A stretch of DNA of 64,000 nt from Streptomyces sp. NBC_01260 (GTDB lineage Bacteria > Actinomycetota > Actinomycetes > Streptomycetales > Streptomycetaceae): NCBI RefSeq assembly GCF_036226405.1, contig NZ_CP108464.1, positions 4,154,001 to 4,218,000 on the forward strand. The letters are read 5' to 3'. The position numbers and the translations under genes were made by a program. The stretch's first letter is position 1, and each line of letters opens with the position of its first letter. The notes beneath the pieces are model-generated. The model did not search any database. It was not told where the DNA came from and saw only the letters and a program-made list of their open reading frames with translations. Below are positions 8,368 through 16,672 of this stretch, in pieces.

Positions 8368-8371
8368 AACT
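8356..8371. promoter_or_regulatory. parS: parS site 1 (ParB-binding palindrome)
   Basis: TGTTTCACGTGAAACT contains the 14-base palindrome GTTTCACGTGAAAC and matches 15 of 16 bases of the Streptomyces parS consensus as remembered. It lies across the moeA stop codon and the start of the K+ channel gene, so it is read as protein in two frames. parS sites bind ParB and cluster around oriC in Streptomyces. Confidence 0.9.
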
Positions 8372-9461
8372 TCCCGGCCATGACGCGATGGCCAGGCGCG
8401 CCGATGAGCATGTCGTACCCACCCGGGTGATGCTCCCGCGCCGGGTCGTCGACGGACCGGCGCGACAGGTCGCCAAGCGGCTGATGATGGCCCTGATGGT
8501 GCTGGCCGCCACGGTGCTCATCGTCTGGGCCGACCGCGGCGGCTACCATGACGCGGCCGACGACAAGGTCGACCTCCTGGACGCGGTCTACTACGCGACG
8601 GTCACCCTCTCGACCACCGGGTACGGCGATATCACCCCGTACAGCGACGGCGCCCGGCTCACCAATGTGGTGCTCGTGACACCGCTGCGCGTGCTCTTCC
8701 TCATCATCCTGGTCGGCACCACCCTTGAGGTCCTCACGGAGCGGACCCGCGAGGACTTCCGGCTGAAGCGTTGGAGAACCAACTTGCGTGACCACACCGT
8801 TGTCGTCGGCTTCGGCACGAAGGGCCGTTCGGCCATCCAGACCCTCTGCGCCACCGGCCTGAAGAAAGATCAGATCGTCATCGTCGACCCGGCGTCCAAG
8901 GTGATAGAGATCGCCAACGCCGAGGGGTACACCGGAGTGCTCGGTGATGCGACGCGCAGTGATGTGCTGCTGCGGGCCGAGCTGCAGAAGGCGCGTCAGA
9001 TCATCATCGCCACCCAACGCGACGACACGGCGGTACTGGTCGCGCTGACCGCGCGCCAGCTCAACCGCAGTGCGAAGATCGTCGCCGCGGTGCGCGAGGA
9101 GGAGAACGCCCCGCTGCTGCGGCAGTCCGGTGCCGATGCCGTGATCACCAGTGCCAGCGCGGCCGGCCGGCTGCTCGGCCTCTCCGTGCTCAGCCCCAGC
9201 GCGGGCACGGTGATGGAGGACCTGATCCAGCAGGGCAGCGGGCTCGATCTGGTCGAACGGCCGGTGATAAAGGCCGAGGTGGGCAAGAACGTCCGGGAGA
9301 CCGACGATCTCGTGGTCAGCGTTCTGCGCGGTCACCGGCTGCTCGGTTACGACGATCCGGTGGCCAGCCCGCTCCAGCTGACGGACCGGCTGATCACCAT
9401 CGTGCGGGTCACGAACGAACCGCCCATCAACCACACCCCGCCGACGGCCCCGCGCCCCTGA
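8364..9461 (+). CDS. potassium channel with RCK/TrkA-N regulatory domain
   Basis: A 365-residue, two-transmembrane K+ channel. The first membrane helix is near residues 32-48 (MALMVLAATVLIVW), the selectivity filter is TLSTTGYGD, and the second helix contains LRVLFLIILVGTTLEVL. A cytosolic RCK domain follows, with Rossmann fold motif VVGFGTKGRSAIQTL and a TrkA-C-like tail. The GTG at 8364 overlaps the moeA stop as GTGA and is preferred; GTG 8355 and ATG 8391 are alternatives. The start codon lies within a parS palindrome. Co-transcription with mobA-moeA is implied by the overlap, although no functional link is evident. Confidence 0.88.
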   Translation: MKLPGHDAMARRADEHVVPTRVMLPRRVVDGPARQVAKRLMMALMVLAATVLIVWADRGGYHDAADDKVDLLDAVYYATVTLSTTGYGDITPYSDGARLTNVVLVTPLRVLFLIILVGTTLEVLTERTREDFRLKRWRTNLRDHTVVVGFGTKGRSAIQTLCATGLKKDQIVIVDPASKVIEIANAEGYTGVLGDATRSDVLLRAELQKARQIIIATQRDDTAVLVALTARQLNRSAKIVAAVREEENAPLLRQSGADAVITSASAAGRLLGLSVLSPSAGTVMEDLIQQGSGLDLVERPVIKAEVGKNVRETDDLVVSVLRGHRLLGYDDPVASPLQLTDRLITIVRVTNEPPINHTPPTAPRP

Positions 9462-9545
9462 CCCGAGCCCGGCCGGCCGTCCCGCAGACCCGTCCGGCCG
9501 CGCCTCGCGGCGGCCGTCGGCACCGCACGGAGTAGCCTCGCGGCC

Positions 9546-10535
9546 ATGCATGCGATCACGATCCCCGAACCCGGTGGCCCCGAGGCGCTCGTGTGGGCCG
9601 AGGTGCCCGATCCCGTACCCGGTGAGGGCGAGGTCCTCGTCGATGTCGTCTCCAGCGCGGTCAACCGCGCGGATGTGCTCCAGCGGCAGGGGTTCTACAA
9701 CCCGCCGCCCGGCGCCTCCCCCTACCCGGGGCTGGAGTGCGCGGGCCGGATCTCCGCCATCGGTCCCGGCGTCACCGGCTGGTCGGTCGGCGACGAGGTG
9801 TGTGCGCTGCTGGCCGGCGGCGGTTACGCGGAGAAGGTCGCCGTCCCCGCCGGGCAGCTGCTCCCCGTACCGGCCGGACTCGACCTCGTCCTCGCCGCGG
9901 CGCTGCCCGAAGTGACCGCGACCGTCTGGTCCAACGTGTTCATGGTGGCCCATCTGCGCCCCACCGAGACACTGCTGGTGCACGGCGGGTCCAGCGGCAT
10001 CGGCACGATGGCGATCCAGCTCGCCAAGGCGGTCGGCGCCCGGGTCGCGGTGACCGCGGGCGGGCCCGGGAAGCTGGCGCGCTGCGCCGAGCTCGGTGCC
10101 GACATCCTGATCGACTACCGGGAACAGGACTTCGTCGAGGAGCTCGGCAAGGCGACGGACGGCGCGGGCGCCGACGTCATCCTCGACATCATCGGTGCGA
10201 AGTACCTGGACCGGAACGTGCAGGCGCTCGCCGTCAACGGCCGGCTCGCGATCATCGGTCTCCAGGGCGGTGCCAAGGGCGAACTCAACCTGGGCGCCCT
10301 GCTGAGCAAGCGGGCCGCCGTCACCGCGACCTCGCTGCGCGGGCGTCCGCTCGCTGAGAAGTCCGCGATCGTCGCGGCCGTACGCGAGCACGTCTGGCCG
10401 CTCATCGCCGACGGCGTCGTGCGGCCGGTGGTGGACCGTACGCTGCCGATGCGGGACGCGGCCGAAGCGCACCGGGTGGTGGAGTCCAGCACGCACATCG
10501 GCAAGGTGCTGCTCCGGTCGCCCGCAGCGGCCTGA
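9546..10535 (+). CDS. NAD(P)H:quinone oxidoreductase, zinc-independent MDR family (PIG3-like)
   Basis: A 329-residue medium-chain dehydrogenase/reductase. The N-terminal GroES-like domain has SSAVNRADVLQRQGFYNPPP, typical of PIG3-type quinone oxidoreductases. The NADPH-binding domain has LLVHGGSSGIGTMAIQLAK around residues 140-160 and lacks the zinc-binding cysteines of alcohol dehydrogenases. It probably reduces quinones or similar electrophiles in the cytosol. An 84-base gap separates it from the channel gene and a strong hairpin terminator follows at 10585. Confidence 0.88.
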   Translation: MHAITIPEPGGPEALVWAEVPDPVPGEGEVLVDVVSSAVNRADVLQRQGFYNPPPGASPYPGLECAGRISAIGPGVTGWSVGDEVCALLAGGGYAEKVAVPAGQLLPVPAGLDLVLAAALPEVTATVWSNVFMVAHLRPTETLLVHGGSSGIGTMAIQLAKAVGARVAVTAGGPGKLARCAELGADILIDYREQDFVEELGKATDGAGADVILDIIGAKYLDRNVQALAVNGRLAIIGLQGGAKGELNLGALLSKRAAVTATSLRGRPLAEKSAIVAAVREHVWPLIADGVVRPVVDRTLPMRDAAEAHRVVESSTHIGKVLLRSPAAA

Positions 10536-10584
10536 GCCGAGCACGGCCCACTTCCTGAATCACCGGCCGACTCCATGTCACCCC

Positions 10585-10633
10585 TACCCGAAGGGCCCGG
10601 CACACGAAGATCGTGTGCCGGGCCCTTCGGGTA
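10585..10633. terminator. strong bidirectional terminator
   Basis: A perfect 23-base-pair inverted repeat with an AGA loop lies between the convergent quinone oxidoreductase and bpa genes. Arms are 10585-10607 and 10611-10633. No long T-tract follows, as is usual in high-GC actinomycetes. Confidence 0.9.
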
Positions 10634-10662
10634 TGACTGATCGGTGCGGGTGCGGGTGCGGG

Positions 10663-11220
10663 TTACAGGTACGGGCCTGAGCGGATCGCCCCGTGCGGGT
10701 CGCCGCTGCCTTCCTCCTCCTCGTGGCCACTGCCCGGGGGCAGGGCGCGGCGCATCTGCTCCAGTTGTGCGCGGGCCGCCATCTGCTGGGCGAACAGCGC
10801 CGTCTGGATGCCGTGGAAGAGACCCTCCAGCCAGCCCACCAACTGGGCCTGCGCGATCCGGAGTTCCGCCTCGGAGGGTACCGACTCCTCGTTGAACGGC
10901 AGCGAGAGCCGCTCCAGCTCCTCCACCAGCTCCGGCGCGAGGCCGTCCTCCAGCTCCTTGACCGAGCTGGCGTGGATCTCCTTGAGGCGTACGCGGCTCG
11001 CCTCGTCGAGGGGCGCCGCCCTGACCTCCTCCAGGAGCTGCTTGATCATGCTGCCGATGCGCATGACCTTCGCGGGCTGCTCGACCATCTCCGTCACCGG
11101 GATCTCGCGCGACTCGTCGTCAGTGCCACCGCCGCCGATCGCCATTCCGTCCTGTCCCACCACGAGGACTTGGGGGTGCTCCTGCGACCGTTCATTCCTC
11201 GGCATCTCCATGTCGTCCAT
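10663..11220 (-). CDS. bpa: bacterial proteasome activator Bpa/PafE (DUF2587)
   Basis: A 185-residue, mostly helical protein that forms a dodecameric ring and opens the gate of the 20S proteasome without ATP. The helical core is seen in VMRIGSMIKQLLEEVRAAPL, KEIHASSVKELEDGLAPEL and AQLVGWLEGLFHGIQTALF. The last residues are SGPYL: the Tyr-Leu of the HbYX-like docking tail is kept, while the Mycobacterium homologue ends GQYL as remembered. The ATG at 11220 was chosen; ATG 11211 and 11205 are close alternatives, and the open frame extends to 11298 without a better site. Neighbouring genes do not point to a specific substrate. Confidence 0.85.
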   Translation of the reverse strand: MDDMEMPRNERSQEHPQVLVVGQDGMAIGGGGTDDESREIPVTEMVEQPAKVMRIGSMIKQLLEEVRAAPLDEASRVRLKEIHASSVKELEDGLAPELVEELERLSLPFNEESVPSEAELRIAQAQLVGWLEGLFHGIQTALFAQQMAARAQLEQMRRALPPGSGHEEEEGSGDPHGAIRSGPYL

Positions 11221-11249
11221 TGTCTCGTACACCTGCCGTACAACACTGT

Positions 11250-11291
11250 GGTGCCCCCGGAAACGTGTGATCCACCTTTTCCGAGGGCACC
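11250..11291. terminator. inverted repeat between the ABC operon and bpa
   Basis: Arms 11250-11263 and 11278-11291 match at 13 of 14 positions with a 14-base loop. It lies just after the permease stop on the minus strand and before bpa, so it may terminate the ABC operon. Confidence 0.55.
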
Positions 11292-11342
11292 GGAACAACT
11301 CCGAAGCAGCCGGTCAGCCCGCTGCCGGGGCCTCCCGCCCGG

Positions 11343-14186
11343 TCATCCGGCGCGCCGTGACAGCGCCAGCCGGGAGCGGGTGAACACCGCTGCCAGCACC
11401 CCGGCCAGCAGCGGGACGACCACGGCCAGCAGCCCGATGGTCGGCCAGGGCAGCACGATCGGGGTGTACGCGGACTCCATGGGGTCCAGCCGCATCTGCC
11501 GCATCGCGTTGCGCAGGTCGATCAGGCGCAGCGCCACCGCGGGCACCAGCCCCGCGGCCGTGCCGAGCAGCACCCCGGTGAGCGCCACCACCAGGCACTG
11601 GAACCCGGAAAGGGTCCGCCGCACCCCCGGGGGCGCGCCCACCGCACTGAGCGTGGTGAGGTCGGCCTCGGCGTCGGCCTTGGACAGCCCGGTCGTGATC
11701 GCGGCCGCGCCCAGGGTCACCACACCGGCGAACAGCGTCAGCACCAGCAGCATGACGTCCTCGCGGCCGGACGAACCCTCGCCGGACTGCAGATAGACGC
11801 CGCCGCCCGCCTGGGCGATCGCGGCCTCGGTCCGCTGTGTATCGGCGTCCGACGGCCGGTGGGAGACGGCGTACACACTGCCGTACACCGCGGTGTGCAG
11901 GCCGATCCGCTGTGCGGCCTTCTCCGGCATGATCATGCGGATTCCGGGGGTCTCGGCGTACTTCGCGGCCGCGACGTACACCTTCATCCGGTCCGTCGTC
12001 CTCTTCGCCGGTCCCGGGTGGTCGGCGCGGTTCTTCTTGTCCTTGGGGCTGTAGCGGTGGACGGCCTTGACCGTGACCTCGCCGTCCTTCGCGAACGCCT
12101 GGTTGAGCAGCACGGGGATGCCCGCGTCCAGTGCCCTCGCGGCGGCCGGGTCGTCGAGCTTCACATAGGTCTTCAGCAGCGTGGCGTCACCCACGACGAT
12201 GTTGCTTCCGTCGCTGCCGAACGTGTTCATGCTGTAGCGCTCGTCCATGCACGCGGGGGAGTGCATCATGCTGCGGTGTTCCTCGGCGGTCAGCCGCTCG
12301 GCGAGCGCCTTGGCGCCCTTGGAGTTGAGGGGGCAGTCGTGCCCCTTGCCGGTGGGCTTGACCAGTTCGAGCGAGCCGCAGCCGTTCTCCTCGTAGTAGG
12401 TGTTGCAGTCGCTGCCCGCCCAGACGCGGGAGATCTCGGCGGGTTGGCCGGTGGGCGACATGTTCCGCTCCACCGCCGCCCGGGCCAGCGGGAGTCGCTC
12501 GGTGGCCTTGGCGTCCATGGTGGAGAGCACGACCGCCTTCTCGCTGAGCATCGGCGTGTAGTCGTAGTCCCACTCGGCGGTGGAGCTGGACATGTACGTG
12601 GCGATGGCCACCGATCCCGCGACCGCGGCCATCACCGCCGCGACCGCCGGGGCGGTCCTGCCGCGGTTGCGGGCCGCGTCGCGCAGCGCCATCCGGGGCG
12701 AGAGCGGGAGCCCGCGGCCGAGCCGGCCGAGCATTCCGACGATCACCGGGATGCAGCCGAGGAGCCCGAGTTCGGCGATCACCGAGCCGGCGGCGACCTT
12801 GCCGGAGCTGCCGGTGGTGCCGCCGAGGACGGCGATCGCGATGCCGAGGGCCAGGGCGCAGGCGCCCACGATCGGCAGGACCCGGGAGCTGCGACGGACC
12901 CCGCGGTGCCCGGTGAGCGATTCCAGCACGGACTGCCGGCTCGCCACGATCGCCGGGGCGAAGGCCGCCAGCAGCCCGGTGACCAGTCCGATCACGGCGA
13001 TGGCCAGCAGTTCCTTCGGATGCAGGGCGAGCGAGCCGAAGCGGTGTCCGGCCTGGTCCTCGATCAGCGGCCGGAACACCACGGTCAGCACCAGCCCGGT
13101 CACCACCCCCACGACGGCTCCGGCGCCGCCGAGCACCAGACCACCGGAGAGGACCACGGCCCGTACATGGCGCCGGTCCCCGCCGCAGGTGCCGACGAGA
13201 CCGAGCTGACGGCGTGAGCGGCGCGCACCGACGGCGAAGGCCGGTCCGGCGAGCAGCACGATCTCCAGGACCGCCATGGCGACGACCGTGATGAGGGCCG
13301 CGCTCAGCTCACTGGAGGTGCCGGCCGTGGGGGTGCGGCCCAGCGTGCGGATGAGGGGGACCTCGGAGTCCGGCGGCGGGTCGAGCACGACCTGGCGGGA
13401 GACGACGAGGGCGCCCTTCTTGTTGGCCGCCATCACGTCGGGCCAGGTGACGCCCTTTCCGCTGTTCGCCGTCACCAGCCAGGTCAGGGGGCCGGCGTTC
13501 GGCGGCAGCACCTTCTTGTCGTGGGCGGCGACGGTCTTCCAGGGGGCGATGACCGCGCCCGGATCGGCGTACAGCGCCTTGGTCTTCAGGTCGTCCGGCT
13601 GTTCGACCACGCCGGTGATGGTGTACTTCTGCTCCGGCCCGCGCACGGTGATGTGGGAACCGATGTGCAGCCCGGCCGACTTCAGGAACGATTCGGTGGC
13701 GACCATGTCGCCGGTGCCCTTCGGGAACGAGCCGTCGACGAGGTCGAGCTTGCCGCGCGCCATCCGGTCCGAGGTCCGGAACTCGAGGATGTCGACGTCC
13801 GCGATGCCGTACCCGGTGGTGACGCTCGCGGGCACGGACTGGCTGCTGATGCCCCGCGCACCCTGCGGGAACGCCGTCCGCAGGTCGAGTGGCGGCGCGT
13901 CCTCGGACGGCGGGGTGTCGCTGACGTTGCCGTAGTTGTCCCCGGTGACCGACTGATCCATCGGACCGGAACCGGGGTCGCTGAACAGCGCGTCGGCCGA
14001 ACCCATCTCAGCCGTCAGCTTCTCGGCAGTGGTGGGCTCCACACTGCGGTACGTCACGTCGAGGGCGGTGACGCCGAGCACGGGGATGGCGATCATCGCG
14101 ATCACCAGCGCGCTGCGGCCCTTGGCGCGCACGGCGTCGCGCCGGGCTATCCGGAGGGCGGCGCGCCACCCCGTGAAGACGCTCAT
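11343..14186 (-). CDS. ABC transporter permease, FtsX/MacB-like
   Basis: A 947-residue integral membrane protein with the layout of FtsX-type exporters: an N-terminal helix (ALVIAMIAIPVLGVTAL), a large extracellular region, a first FtsX domain with three helices around residues 290-420, more helices at about 430-540, a second large extracellular region, and a C-terminal FtsX domain (LLVLTLFAGVVTLGAAAIT ... GLLAVVVPLLAGVLAAVF). The extracytoplasmic part carries several cysteines (SDCNTYYEENGCGS) that may form disulfides. It overlaps the ATPase gene by four bases. A PadR gene upstream suggests a drug- or peptide-responsive efflux system; the substrate is unknown. Confidence 0.88.
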   Translation of the reverse strand: MSVFTGWRAALRIARRDAVRAKGRSALVIAMIAIPVLGVTALDVTYRSVEPTTAEKLTAEMGSADALFSDPGSGPMDQSVTGDNYGNVSDTPPSEDAPPLDLRTAFPQGARGISSQSVPASVTTGYGIADVDILEFRTSDRMARGKLDLVDGSFPKGTGDMVATESFLKSAGLHIGSHITVRGPEQKYTITGVVEQPDDLKTKALYADPGAVIAPWKTVAAHDKKVLPPNAGPLTWLVTANSGKGVTWPDVMAANKKGALVVSRQVVLDPPPDSEVPLIRTLGRTPTAGTSSELSAALITVVAMAVLEIVLLAGPAFAVGARRSRRQLGLVGTCGGDRRHVRAVVLSGGLVLGGAGAVVGVVTGLVLTVVFRPLIEDQAGHRFGSLALHPKELLAIAVIGLVTGLLAAFAPAIVASRQSVLESLTGHRGVRRSSRVLPIVGACALALGIAIAVLGGTTGSSGKVAAGSVIAELGLLGCIPVIVGMLGRLGRGLPLSPRMALRDAARNRGRTAPAVAAVMAAVAGSVAIATYMSSSTAEWDYDYTPMLSEKAVVLSTMDAKATERLPLARAAVERNMSPTGQPAEISRVWAGSDCNTYYEENGCGSLELVKPTGKGHDCPLNSKGAKALAERLTAEEHRSMMHSPACMDERYSMNTFGSDGSNIVVGDATLLKTYVKLDDPAAARALDAGIPVLLNQAFAKDGEVTVKAVHRYSPKDKKNRADHPGPAKRTTDRMKVYVAAAKYAETPGIRMIMPEKAAQRIGLHTAVYGSVYAVSHRPSDADTQRTEAAIAQAGGGVYLQSGEGSSGREDVMLLVLTLFAGVVTLGAAAITTGLSKADAEADLTTLSAVGAPPGVRRTLSGFQCLVVALTGVLLGTAAGLVPAVALRLIDLRNAMRQMRLDPMESAYTPIVLPWPTIGLLAVVVPLLAGVLAAVFTRSRLALSRRAG

Positions 14187-14953
14187 TCGGTGCCCCCGGC
14201 GGCGAGCAGCGAGTCCGCCCCGGCGTTGCTCAGCGTCTGGTCGACGATCGAGCCGTCCCGCAGGAAGACGACCCGGTCCGCCCAGGCGGCGTACCGCGGT
14301 TCGTGCGTCACCATCACACCGGCCGCGCCCTGGTCGCAGCGATTGCGCAGCAGTGCGAGGACGGCCTCGCCGGTCTCGGAGTCGAGCGCTCCGGTCGGCT
14401 CGTCGGCGAGCACCAGGCGCCGGTCCCCCACCAGCGCGCGGGCTATCGCGACGCGCTGCTGCTGGCCGCCGGACATCTCGTCCGGGAAGCGGTCGCCGAT
14501 CTCCAGGAGGTTCATCTCCTCCAGCGCGGCACGGGCCTCCTTGCGCGCCTTGCGCACCGGGATGCCGTCGAGCTCGCGCGGCAGGGCGATGTTCTCGGCG
14601 GCGGTCAGGGCGGGGATCAGGTTGTAGTCCTGGAAGACGTAGCCGACGCTGCGGCGGCGCAGCGCGGCCACGCCCTTGCGGCCGAGCGCGGAGATGTCCT
14701 GGCCCTCGATGACGACCTGGCCCGCGGTCGCGGTGTCGAGGCCGCCGGCGATCGTCAGCAGGGTGGACTTGCCGGAGCCGGAGGGTCCCATCACGGCGAC
14801 GAGCTCACCGGCGTGCACCGACAGGTCGATGCCGCGCAGGGCGTGCACCTCGGCGATGCCGGTGCCGTGGGTACGGGTGAGCGAGCGGAGTTCGAGCACC
14901 GGCGCATCCACCGACAGGGGCGGGGCGGCTGGGGACGGGGCGTGCAGTGACAT
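14183..14953 (-). CDS. ABC transporter ATP-binding protein, MacB/LolD-like
   Basis: A 256-residue ATPase partner of the FtsX-like permease. Walker A is GPSGSGKST, the Q-loop lies near YVFQDYNLIPALTAAENIAL, the signature is MSGGQQQRVAIARAL, and Walker B plus D-loop is LVLADEPTGALDS; the H-loop is MVTHEPR. The ATG at 14953 follows an AAGGGGG ribosome site. Its stop overlaps the permease start, so the pair is translationally coupled. It lies 94 bases downstream of the PadR gene on the same strand. Confidence 0.92.
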   Translation of the reverse strand: MSLHAPSPAAPPLSVDAPVLELRSLTRTHGTGIAEVHALRGIDLSVHAGELVAVMGPSGSGKSTLLTIAGGLDTATAGQVVIEGQDISALGRKGVAALRRRSVGYVFQDYNLIPALTAAENIALPRELDGIPVRKARKEARAALEEMNLLEIGDRFPDEMSGGQQQRVAIARALVGDRRLVLADEPTGALDSETGEAVLALLRNRCDQGAAGVMVTHEPRYAAWADRVVFLRDGSIVDQTLSNAGADSLLAAGGTE

Positions 14954-15015
14954 GACGGGTTGTTCCCCCTTGGAACGGTTCTGTGGTCGGTGTCGCGGGC
15001 GGACGAGCCGCCGGG

Positions 15016-15054
15016 GCCGTGGCTCAGCGGTGTGGGGCCGCCGTGGCTCAGCGG
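15016..15054. repeat. 15-bp direct repeat between PadR and the ABC ATPase
   Basis: GCCGTGGCTCAGCGG occurs at 15016-15030 and 15040-15054; the second copy overlaps the PadR stop codon. It is probably a local duplication. Confidence 0.6.
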
Positions 15055-15656
15055 CGTGCGCGGGCCCGTGCGGTGCGCGCGGGGCCGGGCGCGGGCGTGC
15101 TGGTCTCCGGCTCCGTGGCGGCGGCCTCGGCGAGACGGACCAGCCGGGCCTCGCAGTGGTCCAGCCAGCGGGCCTCCGCCTCGGCCTGGAAGATCAGCTG
15201 TTCCAGTACCAGCAGCCAGGCGACCTCGTCGCGGTTGGCGGGCACGTCGCTGAGGGCCTGCGCCTTGAGGCGGGTGTAGTCCTGCATCGCCTTCACGGTG
15301 TGATGACGCTGGGACTGGATGACGGCCCGGATGTCCACGCCGGGCGCGCCGACGGCCATGGCGAGCTTGATGGCCAGCTCGTCGCGGGGCGGATTGCTGC
15401 GGTCGACGGGGGTCTCGAACCAGCTGCGCAGCTCGGTTCGTCCGGCGTCGCTGATCGAGTACAGCGAGTGCCCCTGGTCGTCCTCGCCGTCCTGGGCGAC
15501 CAGGCCGTCACGCTCCAGCCTGCTGAGTGTCGTGTACACCTGTCCGACGTTGAGCGGCCAGGTGGAGCCGGTGCGGGACTCGAATTCGGTGCGGAGCTGG
15601 GAGCCGTAGCGCGGCCCCCGTTCCAGTAGGGCGAGTAGCCCGTGGCGGATCGACAT
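15048..15656 (-). CDS. PadR family transcriptional regulator
   Basis: A 202-residue PadR regulator: winged helix MSIRHGLLALLERGPRYGSQ, then VGQVYTTLSRLERDGLVAQDGE, and a C-terminal dimerisation half with helices rich in Glu, Ala and Leu. PadR proteins usually repress a neighbouring exporter and themselves. The ATG at 15656 coincides with the start of family homology and has no ribosome site before it; an ATACT/AGTAT-type repeat overlaps the start codon. It heads the same-strand ABC exporter genes, so control of that exporter is likely. Confidence 0.88.
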   Translation of the reverse strand: MSIRHGLLALLERGPRYGSQLRTEFESRTGSTWPLNVGQVYTTLSRLERDGLVAQDGEDDQGHSLYSISDAGRTELRSWFETPVDRSNPPRDELAIKLAMAVGAPGVDIRAVIQSQRHHTVKAMQDYTRLKAQALSDVPANRDEVAWLLVLEQLIFQAEAEARWLDHCEARLVRLAEAAATEPETSTPAPGPARTARARARR

Positions 15657-15679
15657 ACTGAGTATGTATACCGAGTATG
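15654..15679. promoter_or_regulatory. PadR-type operator overlapping the padR start codon
   Basis: Two direct copies of ATACYGAGTAT (15655-15665 and 15668-15678), each nearly palindromic, are spaced 13 bases apart. This resembles the ATAC/GTAT-type operators known for PadR regulators. The first copy covers the ATG and a TATACA hexamer that could act as the -10 box, so binding should directly block transcription of padR. Confidence 0.65.
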
Positions 15680-15738
15680 TCGATGGGCGCAAGTCCGTGA
15701 CCTGGTGCGAAGGGGCTGGGGCGGTCCGCGTGCGGCAA

Positions 15739-16560
15739 TCAGCCGGTGCGGCGCAAGCGCAGCGCGAGGAAGCCGAGACCCAGCCCGACCAGGGCGATGC
15801 CCACGCCGAGCGACATCTCCTTGACCTGTCGTACGGCCGCTTTGCCGAGGGCCTGCCGCGAGCGCCGGCCGGTCTCGGGCGATGCGCTCGGGGCAGGGGT
15901 GACGGCCGGTAGCGCGGCGGGCTCCGTCGCGGCGGACTCCTTCTCCTCGTCCGCCGATTCGGCGGCGTCGTCCGCCTGCGCGGTCTCCTGGGGTGTCAGC
16001 TGTCGTCCGGGGCGCTGTCGCCCCTCCCCGGCGGGCCGCCCCGCCAACGGCGACTGCTCGTCCTGCGGCCGCGGTGACCCGGCGCTCGGCGAGGGCGATC
16101 CGGAGGCGCCGGACAGGGGGCCCGAGGGCGCGGACGGCAGGGGCGCGGGCGGTGCGGGCGCGGCCGGGGGGCCCGCGGACGCGCTGGGTGCGTGCGGGGC
16201 GGAAGGGTTCTCCGGAGGCGGCACGGTGGGCGTGGCGGACGGCGTCCCGCCGGCCGGGGAGCGGGACGGGCCGGGCGCGGCGGCGGAAGAGGACGCGGCA
16301 CCGGATGGGGACGCGGCGCCGGATGGGGAAGCGGTGCCGGAAGGGGAAGCGGTGCCGGAAGGGGACGCGGCACCGGAAGGCTGCGCGGTCGCCGCCGTAC
16401 GCGGCGCCACGGAGGTGCTGACCGGCCCGGGACCCCCGGCTGCCGCACGCGGTCCCGCGTGCGCCTCGCCACCCGTCACGGCCCCCAGTGCCGCGGCTGC
16501 CGTGAGTGCAAGGCAGGCCACGCGCCTTGAGGGCGGCGAGGAGAGGTGTCCTGAAGCCAT
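15739..16560 (-). CDS. secreted Ala/Pro/Ser-rich protein with C-terminal membrane anchor
   Basis: A 273-residue protein of unknown function. A signal peptide is visible (RRVACLALTAAAALGAV followed by EAHAGP). Most of the chain is disordered and rich in Ala, Pro, Ser and Gly, with SPSGTA/SPSGAA repeats at about residues 58-90. A single membrane helix (LGVGIALVGLGLGFLALRLR) closes the C-terminus, followed by a short basic tail RRTG. There is no LPXTG-type motif. The layout suggests a cell-surface stalk held by its C-terminal helix. It sits between PadR and a Ser/Thr kinase without evident operon partners. Confidence 0.7.
   Translation of the reverse strand: MASGHLSSPPSRRVACLALTAAAALGAVTGGEAHAGPRAAAGGPGPVSTSVAPRTAATAQPSGAASPSGTASPSGTASPSGAASPSGAASSSAAAPGPSRSPAGGTPSATPTVPPPENPSAPHAPSASAGPPAAPAPPAPLPSAPSGPLSGASGSPSPSAGSPRPQDEQSPLAGRPAGEGRQRPGRQLTPQETAQADDAAESADEEKESAATEPAALPAVTPAPSASPETGRRSRQALGKAAVRQVKEMSLGVGIALVGLGLGFLALRLRRTG
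16291..16380 (-). repeat. 18-bp coding repeat, five copies
   Basis: Five degenerate 18-base units encode the SPSGAA/SPSGTA repeats of the secreted protein. The units differ mainly in one or two bases, consistent with recent expansion. Confidence 0.8.
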
Positions 16561-16672
16561 GTGGTCAGCGTCACATGTGACGGTGTGTCCGGCATCTCAG
16601 GTGATGCGGACGGATGGATGGCCCCGGGCAGGACTGCGCCGACGAAGCCCCAGCTGACCCGGAGTACCGGTA

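Noticed and set aside
8217..10544. 775-residue minus-strand frame spanning the channel and oxidoreductase genes
   Set aside because: It crosses two well-supported genes and their intergenic region and shows no domain.
16291..16380. Regular repeats considered as a CRISPR array
   Set aside because: The units are adjacent without spacers and encode SPSG repeats in frame, so they are a coding tandem repeat. The same applies to 6921-6972 and 20032-20121.
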